Below, one piece after another: positions 1 to 7,913 of a stretch of 64,000 nucleotides of DNA. A model generated the notes under the pieces. That model was not told where the DNA came from and did no database searches. It worked only from the letters and a program-made list of their open reading frames with translations. The first letter of the stretch is position 1. Every line of letters begins with the position of its first letter. Both the position numbers and the translations under genes were made by a program. Source of the DNA: Rhodopseudomonas rhenobacensis (GTDB taxonomy: Bacteria > Pseudomonadota > Alphaproteobacteria > Rhizobiales > Xanthobacteraceae); assembly GCF_014203125.1 (NCBI RefSeq), contig NZ_JACHIH010000004.1, positions 62,001 to 126,000 of the forward strand, in the 5' to 3' direction.

Positions 1-1
1 C

Positions 2-1075
2 GGCCTCAGCGTCGGCGACATCGTCGCGCTGACCGGCGCGCAACCGCGCGACGGCAGCGATCTCGAGCGGATCATCAGCGACCTCGCGCCGCTCGACCGC
101 GCCGGCATCGCCGACCTCAGCTTCATCGCGGAAACCAAATATGCCGGCGTGCTGGCGGCGACGAAAGCCGGCGCGGTGCTGACCACCGAGCGCTTTGCCG
201 ACATCGCCCCGCCGAGCGTCACGGTGCTGCGGATCGCCAAGCCCTACGAGGCCTTCGTCGCGGTGGCGCGGCAACTCTACCCCAGCGCGCTGCGCCCGAC
301 CTCGCTGTTCGGCACGATCGGCATCGCGCCGGGCGCCATCGTGCACCCGTCCGCGAAACTCGCCGCCGGCGTCACCGTCGATCCCGGCGCGGTGATCGGG
401 CCGCGCGCCGAGATCGGCAAAGGCTCGCTGATCGGCGCCAACGCGGTGATCGGCCCGCATGTCAAAATCGGCGCCGACTGCGCGATCGGCGCCGGCTGCA
501 CCATCACTCACAGCGAAATCGGCGACCGCGTCATCGTGCATCCCGGCAGCCAGATCGGCCAGGACGGCTTCGGCTACATCTCCAGCGCCAAGGGTCACAC
601 CAAGGTGCCGCAGATCGGCCGCGTGATGATCCACGACGACGTCGAGATCGGCTCCGGCACCCAGATCGACCGCGGCGGCATGCGCGATACCGTGATCGGC
701 CAGGGCACCAAGATCGATAATCTGTGCCAGATCGGGCATAATTGCGTGATCGGCCGGCACTGCATCATCGTCGCGCAATCCGGCCTCAGCGGCAGCGTCA
801 CGGTGGAGGACTTCGCCGTGCTGGGCGCCCGCACCGGGGTGATCCCGCATATCACCATCGGCAAGGGCGCGATGCTCGCGTCGCGCTCCACGGTGTACAG
901 CAACGTGCCGGCCGGCGCGGTGTGGGGCGGCTTTCCGGCGCAGTCGAAGCGGCAATGGATGCGCGAAGTGGTGGCGCTGCGGCAGCTCGCCGCCCGCGAC
1001 CAGGAGGGCCGCACGGCGGCGCCCGCGGACGCCGCAGCGCCCTCCTCTGACGTACCCGACCAGGCGGCGTCCTGA
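2..1075 (+). CDS. LpxD-like UDP-3-O-acylglucosamine N-acyltransferase, second copy, 5' end cut by window
   Basis: The frame is open from base 2, so the gene starts before the window; comparison with the full lpxD at 23899-24975 suggests only about 14 residues are missing. The first ~60 visible residues match the LpxD N-terminal domain (DLSFIAETKYAG, KAGAVL). They are followed by a left-handed beta-helix of hexapeptide repeats (IGPRAEIGKGSLIG and similar) and the GHN motif holding the catalytic histidine. The C-terminal helix carries an Ala/Pro-rich tail. LpxD adds the N-linked 3-hydroxyacyl chain in lipid A synthesis. This copy is outside the lipid A operon and clearly diverged from the other, for example SRSTVYSNVPAGAVWGG against [18 protein letters not shown]. 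It may use another acyl chain or sugar acceptor; that is inference. Confidence 0.85.
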   Translation, partial: GLSVGDIVALTGAQPRDGSDLERIISDLAPLDRAGIADLSFIAETKYAGVLAATKAGAVLTTERFADIAPPSVTVLRIAKPYEAFVAVARQLYPSALRPTSLFGTIGIAPGAIVHPSAKLAAGVTVDPGAVIGPRAEIGKGSLIGANAVIGPHVKIGADCAIGAGCTITHSEIGDRVIVHPGSQIGQDGFGYISSAKGHTKVPQIGRVMIHDDVEIGSGTQIDRGGMRDTVIGQGTKIDNLCQIGHNCVIGRHCIIVAQSGLSGSVTVEDFAVLGARTGVIPHITIGKGAMLASRSTVYSNVPAGAVWGGFPAQSKRQWMREVVALRQLAARDQEGRTAAPADAAAPSSDVPDQAAS

Positions 1076-1084
1076 CGCCGCCAC

Positions 1085-1282
1085 TCACGCCGTCATTGCT
1101 TCGGCCGCGGCGCGGCGGTCGACCACGAACCGGCTGATATTGTCGCAATGGAGGCAGCGATAGATATGCCGGTCGAATTCGTGGGCGAACCCGACCGGCC
1201 GCGGTTCGACCCGCGACAGCCGCATCCGCATCCCGCAGTTAGGGCAGCGCGACGGATCGAACGTGACGTCGTGCCAGACCAT
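1085..1282 (-). CDS. Small zinc-ribbon protein (65 aa)
   Basis: The reading frame starts at an ATG with a GGAGGG Shine-Dalgarno sequence about 6 bases upstream. The protein has two Cys pairs, C13-x-x-C16 (CPNC) and C43-x-x-C46 (CLHC), the pattern of a structural zinc ribbon, followed by a short Ala-rich tail. It has no signal peptide or membrane segment, so it is probably cytosolic. Its 5' end overlaps the upstream gene (1239-1667) by 44 bases in another frame, so the two are probably co-transcribed and translationally linked. Its function is unknown. It converges on the lpxD-like gene, with 9 bases between the stop codons. Confidence 0.75.
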   Translation of the reverse strand: MVWHDVTFDPSRCPNCGMRMRLSRVEPRPVGFAHEFDRHIYRCLHCDNISRFVVDRRAAAEAMTA

Positions 1283-1667
1283 AGTGCCCTCCGATCGATC
1301 GCTGCGCCATGCGCCGCCGCTGCCAGGCATCGGCCGCGACGTGGCTGCGGCGCCGCACGTCTTCCAGCCGGATCGCCATGCCGCCATTCGGCGGCGGATC
1401 GGGATCGTCATCGAGACGGCGTAGCGCCTCGAGAATAGCCGCCAGCGCCACCGGCTCGTCATGCCCGGGAACCAGCCGCAGCCAGGGCTTGGAGTCCACC
1501 GCGTGGGCATCGGAGGCCCACGACGACAGCGTGGCGCGCTTCTCGGAGCGCGACAGCGACGGCGCGCGTAGCACCTCGTCGGGGTCGCGGAAACCGGACG
1601 CCGGATTCGGAAACGCCAAAATGGTCGCGGGGGTCGCCCGCGGGGTTTCATAATTTGTCAGGCTCAT
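1239..1667 (-). CDS. Hypothetical protein (142 aa)
   Basis: The start is ATG at 1667, chosen because GGGAGG lies a few bases upstream; an in-frame ATG at 1694 lacks such a site. The protein begins MSLTNYETPRATPATILAFP and has no signal peptide or membrane helix. A middle section (AAILEALRRLDDDPDPPPNGG, about residues 77-97) looks helical, followed by an Arg-rich C-terminus. I do not recognise a family. The last 44 bases overlap the zinc-ribbon gene in another frame, and the C-terminal residues encoded there may be little constrained. No function can be assigned. Confidence 0.6.
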   Translation of the reverse strand: MSLTNYETPRATPATILAFPNPASGFRDPDEVLRAPSLSRSEKRATLSSWASDAHAVDSKPWLRLVPGHDEPVALAAILEALRRLDDDPDPPPNGGMAIRLEDVRRRSHVAADAWQRRRMAQRSIGGHYGLARRHVRSVALP

Positions 1668-1888
1668 AGCATCCTCCCGAACAGCTCCTTTCAAACGGGA
1701 CGCGCAAGAATTAGAATACCGCCGGCGCGCTTCAAGACCCTCGCCGGAAATTTTTGAAAGGCCGAGTAAGACGGTCTGCGTCGGGGGTTTCCGTGGCGCT
1801 GCGCCGACCTACGCGGCCAAACGCCGCCATTGCGCCCGCGCCGCGATGCGCCGATACCCGTCGGACGATCGTTGCAAGAGGACGCCCG

Positions 1889-4453
1889 ATGTCCAACACC
1901 GCCTCCCCGCTTTCCGTCCCGCTACGCGGCCTCGACGACGCCGAAGTACGCGCCCGCCAGGCCCGCGACGGCTATAACGAACTGCCCCGCCCGGACCGCC
2001 GCACGCCGTTTCGCATCGTGCTGGAAGTAATCCGCGAGCCGATGCTGGCGCTGCTGATCGGCGGCGGCGTGGTCTATATGGCGCTCGGCGATCTGAAAGA
2101 GGCGCTGATTCTGTTGTGCTTCGCCAGCCTGTCGGTGGTGATCACCGTGGTGCAGGAGACCCGCACCGAGCGCGTGCTGGAAGCGTTGCGCGACCTCACC
2201 AGCCCGCGCGCGCTGGTGATCCGCAACGGCGAGCGGCAGCGCATCGCCGGGCGCGAATTGGTATGCGGCGATCTCGTCGTGTTGTCGGAGGGCGACCGGG
2301 TGCCGGCCGACGCCGCGCTGTTGCAAAGCCAGGACATGCAGACCGACGAGTCGCTGTTGACCGGCGAATCCGTGCCGGTGCGCAAACTCGCCACCAGCGA
2401 CGCGGCGTCGTCCGAGATCCACCGCCCCGGCGGCGACGATTTGCCTTACGTGTTTTCCGGATCCTTGGTGGTGCGCGGCGCCGGCCTCGCCGAAGTGGTG
2501 GCGATCGGCGCGCACAGCGAGATCGGCAAGATCGGCCAGTCGCTCAGCGCGCTGAAGACCGAGGCGCCACGGCTGCAGGCGCAGACAAGGCGGCTGGTCG
2601 CGGTGTTCGGCATCGTCGGCGGCGCGGTCAGCCTGCTCGCCGTGGTGCTGTACGGCACGCTGCGCGGCGGCTGGCTCGACGCGATCCTCGCCGGCATCAC
2701 TATCGGCATGTCGATGCTGCCGGAAGAATTTCCCGTGGTGCTGACCGTGTTCATGGCGATGGGGGCGTGGCGGATTTCGCAGGCCCGGGTCTTGACGCGG
2801 CGCGCCGCCGCGATCGAGACGCTCGGCTCCGCCACCGTGCTGTGCACCGACAAGACCGGAACGCTGACCAAGAACAAGATGTCGATCGTGGAGCTGCGAT
2901 TGCCTGACGGCACCGCGCTGCGCCCCGGCGACGCCGCCCTGCCCGCCGCGTTCATTGAGCTGTTGCAGGCCGGCGTGCTGGCGGCGGCGCCCGATCCGTT
3001 CGATCCGATGGATGTGGCGTTTCACGAACTCGGCAAGACGGCACTGCCGGACGCATTCACGCAGCGGCAAGCCAACCGCAAGCCGGTGCAAAGCTATGGG
3101 CTGCGCCCGGATCTGTTGGCGATGTCGCAAGGCTGGGCCGGCGATGACGGCGGCTTCGTGGTCGCCGCCAAGGGCGCGCCGGAGGCCGTCGCGTCGCTGT
3201 GCCGGCTCGACGACGCGCAGCGCGCGGCGCTCGCGCAACAGATCGACGCGATGGCTGAGGCCGGATTGCGCGTGCTCGGCGTCGCCCGCGCCGCGTTCAG
3301 CGGCGGCGAATGGCCGGCGTCGCAACGCGATTTTCAGTACGAGTTTCTCGGCCTGGTCGGGCTCGCCGATCCGCTGCGCGAGGCGGTGCCCGCCGCGGTG
3401 AAGGACTGCCGCTCGGCCGGCATCCGCGTGGTGATGATCACCGGCGACTATCCGGCGACCGCGAAGGCCATTGCGCGCAACGCGGGCCTCGACGCCAGCG
3501 ATTGCGTGAGCGGCGAAGCGCTGGCGCAGATGGACGACGCGGCATTGGCTGAACGGGTGCGCAGCGCCACCGTGTTCGCGCGGATCATGCCGGAGCAGAA
3601 GCTGCGCATCGTCAATGCGCTGAAAGCCGACGGCGAGGTGGTGGCGATGACCGGCGACGGCGTCAACGACGCGCCGTCGCTGAAGGCCGCGCATATCGGC
3701 ATCGCGATGGGCGGCCGCGGCACCGACGTGGCGCGCGAGGCGTCTTCGATCGTGCTGCTCGACGACGACTTCGCCTCGATCGTGCGCGCGGTGCGGCTGG
3801 GGCGGCGGATCTACGACAATCTGCGCAAGGCGATGGGCTTCATCTTCGCGGTGCACGTGCCGATCGCAGGATTGGCGCTGTTTCCGCTGCTGCTCGGCTA
3901 TCCGATCCTGCTCGGGCCGATCCACATCGCGTTCCTGGAAATGATCATCGATCCGGTGTGCTCGCTGGTGTTCGAGGCCGAGACCGAGGAGAAGGACGTG
4001 ATGCAGCGGCCGCCGCGCGATCCCGAGCAGCCGCTGTTTTCCGGCGCGCTGATCGGCTGGGGCCTCATGCAAGGCGTGCTGGCGCTTGCTTTGGTGATCG
4101 GCGTGTTTTCGATCGGACAGGCGCGCGCCATGCCGGAGACCGAGATCCGCGCGCTCACCTTCTTCGCGCTGGTGCTGAGTATCGTCGGGCTGATCCTGGT
4201 CAACCGCTCGTTCAGTTCCTCGCTGTGGGCAGCGCTGCGGCGGCCGAGCCTGACGCTGGTCGCGGTGCTGCTGCTGGTGGTCAGCGTGCTCAGCCTGTCG
4301 CTGGCCTGGCCGGCGGCGAGCGAGCTGTTCAAGTTCGGGCCTCTGCATCCCGACGACCTGGCGCTGACGCTCGGCGCTGCCGTGGTCGTGCTGTTCGCGC
4401 TGGAGCTGATCAAGCCGCTGTGGCGCGAGCGGATTCATGGCGGCGTGCGATAG
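1889..4453 (+). CDS. P-type cation-transporting ATPase with PEEFP motif (854 aa)
   Basis: An integral-membrane ion pump powered by ATP. With the start at 1889 (MSNTASPL, weak GAGG upstream), landmarks are: N-terminal cation-ATPase domain with GYNELP; actuator TGES at 158-161; PEEFP in the ion-binding helix at 278-282; phosphorylated Asp in DKTGTLT at 321; KGAPE nucleotide-binding motif near 428-432; and TGDGVND at 588-594. About ten membrane helices are visible, four of them in the C-terminal third. There is no CPC/CPx motif and no N-terminal heavy-metal domain, so it is not a Cu/Cd/Zn P1B pump. It resembles the P2-like group, but calcium pumps usually have PEGLP, so the transported ion is uncertain. 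The gene appears monocistronic. Confidence 0.88.
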   Translation: MSNTASPLSVPLRGLDDAEVRARQARDGYNELPRPDRRTPFRIVLEVIREPMLALLIGGGVVYMALGDLKEALILLCFASLSVVITVVQETRTERVLEALRDLTSPRALVIRNGERQRIAGRELVCGDLVVLSEGDRVPADAALLQSQDMQTDESLLTGESVPVRKLATSDAASSEIHRPGGDDLPYVFSGSLVVRGAGLAEVVAIGAHSEIGKIGQSLSALKTEAPRLQAQTRRLVAVFGIVGGAVSLLAVVLYGTLRGGWLDAILAGITIGMSMLPEEFPVVLTVFMAMGAWRISQARVLTRRAAAIETLGSATVLCTDKTGTLTKNKMSIVELRLPDGTALRPGDAALPAAFIELLQAGVLAAAPDPFDPMDVAFHELGKTALPDAFTQRQANRKPVQSYGLRPDLLAMSQGWAGDDGGFVVAAKGAPEAVASLCRLDDAQRAALAQQIDAMAEAGLRVLGVARAAFSGGEWPASQRDFQYEFLGLVGLADPLREAVPAAVKDCRSAGIRVVMITGDYPATAKAIARNAGLDASDCVSGEALAQMDDAALAERVRSATVFARIMPEQKLRIVNALKADGEVVAMTGDGVNDAPSLKAAHIGIAMGGRGTDVAREASSIVLLDDDFASIVRAVRLGRRIYDNLRKAMGFIFAVHVPIAGLALFPLLLGYPILLGPIHIAFLEMIIDPVCSLVFEAETEEKDVMQRPPRDPEQPLFSGALIGWGLMQGVLALALVIGVFSIGQARAMPETEIRALTFFALVLSIVGLILVNRSFSSSLWAALRRPSLTLVAVLLLVVSVLSLSLAWPAASELFKFGPLHPDDLALTLGAAVVVLFALELIKPLWRERIHGGVR

Positions 4454-4539
4454 CGCATCTCCAATTGGTCGGAGGCGCTTCGCAAATACGAGACCGTCGG
4501 CGTCGGGTTGCCCGGGCACAGCGCGCGCACCAAAAGACG

Positions 4540-4660
4540 CCGTCATCCCGGGTCACGAGCAGCTTTAGCTGCGAGTGAACCCGGGATCCAGTAATCACCG
4601 CCCTGGAATACTGGATTCCGGGTTCGTTCGGGCTTGCGCCCTCGCGCCCCGGAATGACGG
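4540..4660. repeat. Dispersed intergenic palindromic repeat, copy A
   Basis: An imperfect palindrome of about 120 bases between the ATPase and binding-protein genes. It opens with CCGTCATCCCGGG and closes with the near-complementary CCCCGGAATGACGG. Inner arms (CCCGGGATCCAGTA and TACTGGATTCCGGG) also pair, so a long two-armed cruciform is possible. A second copy lies at 12901-13016 with the same ends and core, so this is a repeat family rather than a single terminator. Confidence 0.85.
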
Positions 4661-4676
4661 CTTCGTTTGTGGATAA

Positions 4677-5900
4677 CTACTTCACCAACGCACAACCACC
4701 CTCCGCCAGCGGCCGATAGGCCTGCTCGGGCGCGATCGTCGAGACCAGCTTGTAGTAGTCGAACGGATAGTTCGACTCCGCCGGCGTCTTGACCTCGAAC
4801 AGATACATCGGGTGCGTCACCCGGCCGTCCGCGCGGATCGCGATCTCGCCGAACAACTTGTCGTGCCCCTTCAGCGTCTTCATTTGCGGCACCACGTCGG
4901 CGGCGGCGTCGCTGCCGGTGGCGGCGACCGCGTTGAGATAGGCCAAGGTTGCCGCATAGACCCCCGCCTGGTTGCCGCTCGGCATCTTGCCGGCCATCCC
5001 GGGGCGCTGCGCGAAGCGCTTGGCGAAGGCGCGGGTGTCGTCGTTGAGATCCCAGTAGAAGCTCTCGGTCAGCAGCAACCCCTGCGCCACCGGCAGGCCC
5101 ATGGCGTGCACGTCGTTGATCAGCATCATGAACGCCACCAGCGCCTGGCCGCCCTGCCGCACGCCGAATTCGCCGGCCTGCTTCACCGCGTTGATGGTGT
5201 CGGCGCCGGCATTGGCGAGCCCGACCACCTGCGCCTTGGAGGACTGCGCCTGCAGCAGCAGCGAGGCGTAATCCGAGGTGCCGAGCGGATGCTTCGCCGA
5301 GCCCAGCACCCGGCCGCCGTGGCTTTCGATGTGCTGCGTCGCTTCGGCTTCGATGCCCTGCCCGAGCGCGTAGTTCACCGTGAGGAAGTACCAGTCGCGC
5401 CCGCCGCGCGCCAGCATCGCCGCCGCAGTGGCGTGGCCGCTGGCCCAGGTGTCGTTGGTCCATTGGATGGTGTTGGGCGAACATTGCTTGCCGGTGAGTT
5501 CCGAGGTGCCAGTGGTCGAGGCCAGAAACGTCATCCGCGTGTCGCGCAACAGCGCATTGACCGCGAGGCCCACCGAAGAGTTCGGCACGTCGACGATGGC
5601 GTCGACCTTCTCGATGTCGAGCCAGCGCCGCGCGATTGCAGCGCCGACGTCGGTCTTGTTCTGGTGATCCGCATAGACGATCTCGACCTTGAGCGGCTTG
5701 CCGGCGCCGGCGACAAAATCCTCCGCCGCCATCCGCGCGGCTTCCACCGATCCCATGCCGTTGGTGTCCTGGAACACGCCGGAAATGTCGTTGAGCACGC
5801 CGATCCGCACCACGTCGTCGGAAATCTCGGCCTTGGCGGCGGCGCAGCCCCAGCCTGTCACCAGGCACCCCGCCATCAGCGCCACCCGCACCCGCGTCAT
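4677..5900 (-). CDS. ABC transporter substrate-binding protein, branched-chain amino acid type
   Basis: A periplasmic type-1 binding protein of 407 residues (Leu/Ile/Val-binding family). The start at 5900 is supported by GGAGAGG just upstream. An N-terminal signal peptide (MTRVRVALMAGCLVTGWG, cleavage near AAAKA-E) leads into DDVVRIGVLNDISGVFQD, the usual first strand of the fold. Other family hallmarks are FLASTTGTSELTGKQC and QWTNDTWASGHATAAAM. No permease or ATPase gene is adjacent, so it must use components encoded elsewhere or act in sensing. Many alphaproteobacteria carry several such orphan binding proteins for amino acids, amides or aromatic acids; the ligand cannot be read from sequence. 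Confidence 0.88.
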   Translation of the reverse strand: MTRVRVALMAGCLVTGWGCAAAKAEISDDVVRIGVLNDISGVFQDTNGMGSVEAARMAAEDFVAGAGKPLKVEIVYADHQNKTDVGAAIARRWLDIEKVDAIVDVPNSSVGLAVNALLRDTRMTFLASTTGTSELTGKQCSPNTIQWTNDTWASGHATAAAMLARGGRDWYFLTVNYALGQGIEAEATQHIESHGGRVLGSAKHPLGTSDYASLLLQAQSSKAQVVGLANAGADTINAVKQAGEFGVRQGGQALVAFMMLINDVHAMGLPVAQGLLLTESFYWDLNDDTRAFAKRFAQRPGMAGKMPSGNQAGVYAATLAYLNAVAATGSDAAADVVPQMKTLKGHDKLFGEIAIRADGRVTHPMYLFEVKTPAESNYPFDYYKLVSTIAPEQAYRPLAEGGCALVK

Positions 5901-6020
5901 CGGACCTCTCCGCTGCCATTCGTCGCGGAGCCGCAGTAGCACCGCGGCGCATTTTCGCAAGGCGACATTTCGCGGCGCCGCGGCGGCGCGGCGCCGCTCG
6001 CAACCGCGACCAAAGCGCCG

Positions 6021-6872
6021 TTACGGCTGCAGGTCCGGCGGCATCGGCGGGCTTTCGCGCATCAGGGTGATGGTCACCCGGCGGTTGGCGGCGAGCAGCG
6101 GCGCGTCGGGAAACAGCGGCTCGCTGTCGGCCTTGCCGGCCACCGCGAAGACGTGACTGCTCGGCAGCCCCTCGCGCTTCAAAAGCTGCCGCACCGCATT
6201 GGCGCGCTGCCACGACAGCACGAAGGCGTCGTCGTCGTCGCGCCCCGGCGTCACCGCGCTCGAGGTGTGGCCGACGATCGAGACCCGCAGCGCGGTGGCG
6301 CGCAGCGGCGCCGCCAGCTTGCGCACCAGCGCGATGGTCCGCTCATAGGGTAGCGGCGAGCCGTCCGGGAACATCGGCCGGCCCTCCTGATCGACGATCT
6401 GCAGATTGAGCCCCTGCGGGGTTTCCTCGAACATCACGTTCTTGGAAATCTCGGTGATCTCCGGCATGTCCTGCAGCGCCTGGCGCAGCGAGGCCGAGGC
6501 CAGCGCGAATTCGCGGTCGGCCTTCAGCTGCCTGCCGACTTTGGCCATGCCGCCGCCCTCGTCCGGGCTGGGCGTGTTGGTGGCCTGGTCCGGCGCGAGA
6601 TGCTCGACGTTCTTGACCTTGCCGCGGGTCGGCACGCCATCGGACTCGATCACGCCCGACCAGCGCGCGTCGGTCTGCACGCCGAAGGCTTCGCGCATCG
6701 AACCGGCGACGATCTGCATCTTGTACTGATCCTGATGCGAAAACGACACCAGCATCACGAAGAAGCCGGTCAGCAGCCCCATCAGATCGGCGAAGGTGAC
6801 GAACCAAGCGCCGACATGGCCGCCCGCCTCTTCGGGCTTTTTCTTGTTGCCGCCCGCTCGCCCTAATGCCAT
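6021..6872 (-). CDS. MotB-like flagellar motor/OmpA-domain protein (283 aa)
   Basis: The start at 6872 (MALGRAGG) follows a weak GTAGGCGA site. After a basic cytoplasmic segment there is one membrane helix, AWFVTFADLMGLLTGFFVML, with the Asp of FADLM where MotB places its proton-carrying aspartate. A linker follows and then a C-terminal OmpA/MotB peptidoglycan-binding domain (VSIVGHTSS, RANAVRQLL, NRRVTITL). In the flagellar stator, MotB pairs with MotA and anchors it to the wall. No motA is adjacent, so it may be a motility stator subunit with a distant partner or a MotB-like protein of another energy-coupled system. Confidence 0.82.
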   Translation of the reverse strand: MALGRAGGNKKKPEEAGGHVGAWFVTFADLMGLLTGFFVMLVSFSHQDQYKMQIVAGSMREAFGVQTDARWSGVIESDGVPTRGKVKNVEHLAPDQATNTPSPDEGGGMAKVGRQLKADREFALASASLRQALQDMPEITEISKNVMFEETPQGLNLQIVDQEGRPMFPDGSPLPYERTIALVRKLAAPLRATALRVSIVGHTSSAVTPGRDDDDAFVLSWQRANAVRQLLKREGLPSSHVFAVAGKADSEPLFPDAPLLAANRRVTITLMRESPPMPPDLQP

Positions 6873-7069
6873 TCGCCGTCGCCTACGCCGAGAAATCTTC
6901 GCAGCATTGCCGCGCGTTCCGCCAGAAGCAGCCAATATACCCTTCCGGCTGCAGCGAATTGCTAACGCTGCCTTGTCGGCGGCTGCCGCGCTGCGGAACG
7001 CGTCGATAGCGTTAGCAAATCTCTAACGGGCGCCTTGCCGCACGCGCCCGACACGCGTAGACGCGACGG

Positions 7070-7696
7070 ATGCCCGCGACACTTGCGCCCCACGCCGCCG
7101 ATGCCCTGTTGTTCGACCTCGGCCGGGTGGTGCTCGACATCGATTTCGACCGCACCGTCGCCGCCTGGGCGCGCGACGCCGGCTGCTCGCCCGCCGAGCT
7201 GCGCGGCCGCTGGACGGCCGACGATGCCTACCACCGTCACGAGCGCGGCGAGATCGACGACGCCGCGTTCTTCGCCATCCTGCGCGATCAGCTCGGCGTC
7301 GCGCTCAGCGACGCGCAGTGGCTCGCCGGCTGGAACGCGATCTTCGTCGGCGAAATGCCGGGCATCGCGCCGCTATTGGCGCGCGCCGCCGCGCGGCTGC
7401 CGCTCTATGCGCTCAGCAACACCAATCCGGCGCATGTCGTGCATTTCTCGCAAGCCTATGCCGACCTGCTCGGGCATTTCCGCCGCGTCTTCGTGTCGTC
7501 GGCGATCGGCATGCGCAAACCCGAGCCCGCCGCGTACGACCACGTCATTGCGGAGATCGGCGCGAAGCCCGAGCGCATCGTGTTCTTCGACGATCTGATC
7601 GCGAATGTCGAAGCCGCTCGCGCCCGCGGGCTGATCGCGGTGCAGGTGCAAAGCAGTGCCGATGTCGCGCGCGCGCTGGATGCGCTCGGCCTGTAG
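7070..7696 (+). CDS. HAD-superfamily phosphatase, YihX-like (208 aa)
   Basis: A soluble HAD subfamily IA hydrolase. Motif I is LLFDLGRVVLDIDFDR; the first Asp is the nucleophile, and Gly replaces the second Asp, as in E. coli YihX. Motif II is LSNTN, the conserved Lys is in GMRKPEP, and motif III is VFFDDLIANVEAA. The segment YHRHERGEIDD in the cap also matches YihX, an alpha-D-glucose-1-phosphate phosphatase. Sugar-phosphate dephosphorylation is therefore the best guess, but HAD enzymes are often promiscuous. It stands alone, divergent from the MotB-like gene (197 bases between starts). Confidence 0.82.
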   Translation: MPATLAPHAADALLFDLGRVVLDIDFDRTVAAWARDAGCSPAELRGRWTADDAYHRHERGEIDDAAFFAILRDQLGVALSDAQWLAGWNAIFVGEMPGIAPLLARAAARLPLYALSNTNPAHVVHFSQAYADLLGHFRRVFVSSAIGMRKPEPAAYDHVIAEIGAKPERIVFFDDLIANVEAARARGLIAVQVQSSADVARALDALGL

Positions 7697-7913
7697 CGCA
7701 TCACCGCTGCGCAGCAGTTTGACGTAACAAATGTGACAGCCGCTGCACAAAGAATCGCCGAAGCTGCGCAATGATTCCGCAATTCAAAATAGCCCGCGGC
7801 GCTTTACCAAATCTTCTCGATTAGTTTCCTACGACGGCGGCCATCACGCGGCGATCATGCTGATCGGTTACATCGGCACGACCCATCACACTGCGCCTGG
7901 AAGGCTGTCTCAG

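Noticed and set aside
1922-4546. Very long open frame (874 codons) antisense to the P-type ATPase
   Set aside because: It is the usual high-GC antisense shadow: composition is dominated by His, Arg, Gln and Ala, with no recognisable domain, while the plus strand encodes an obvious ATPase.
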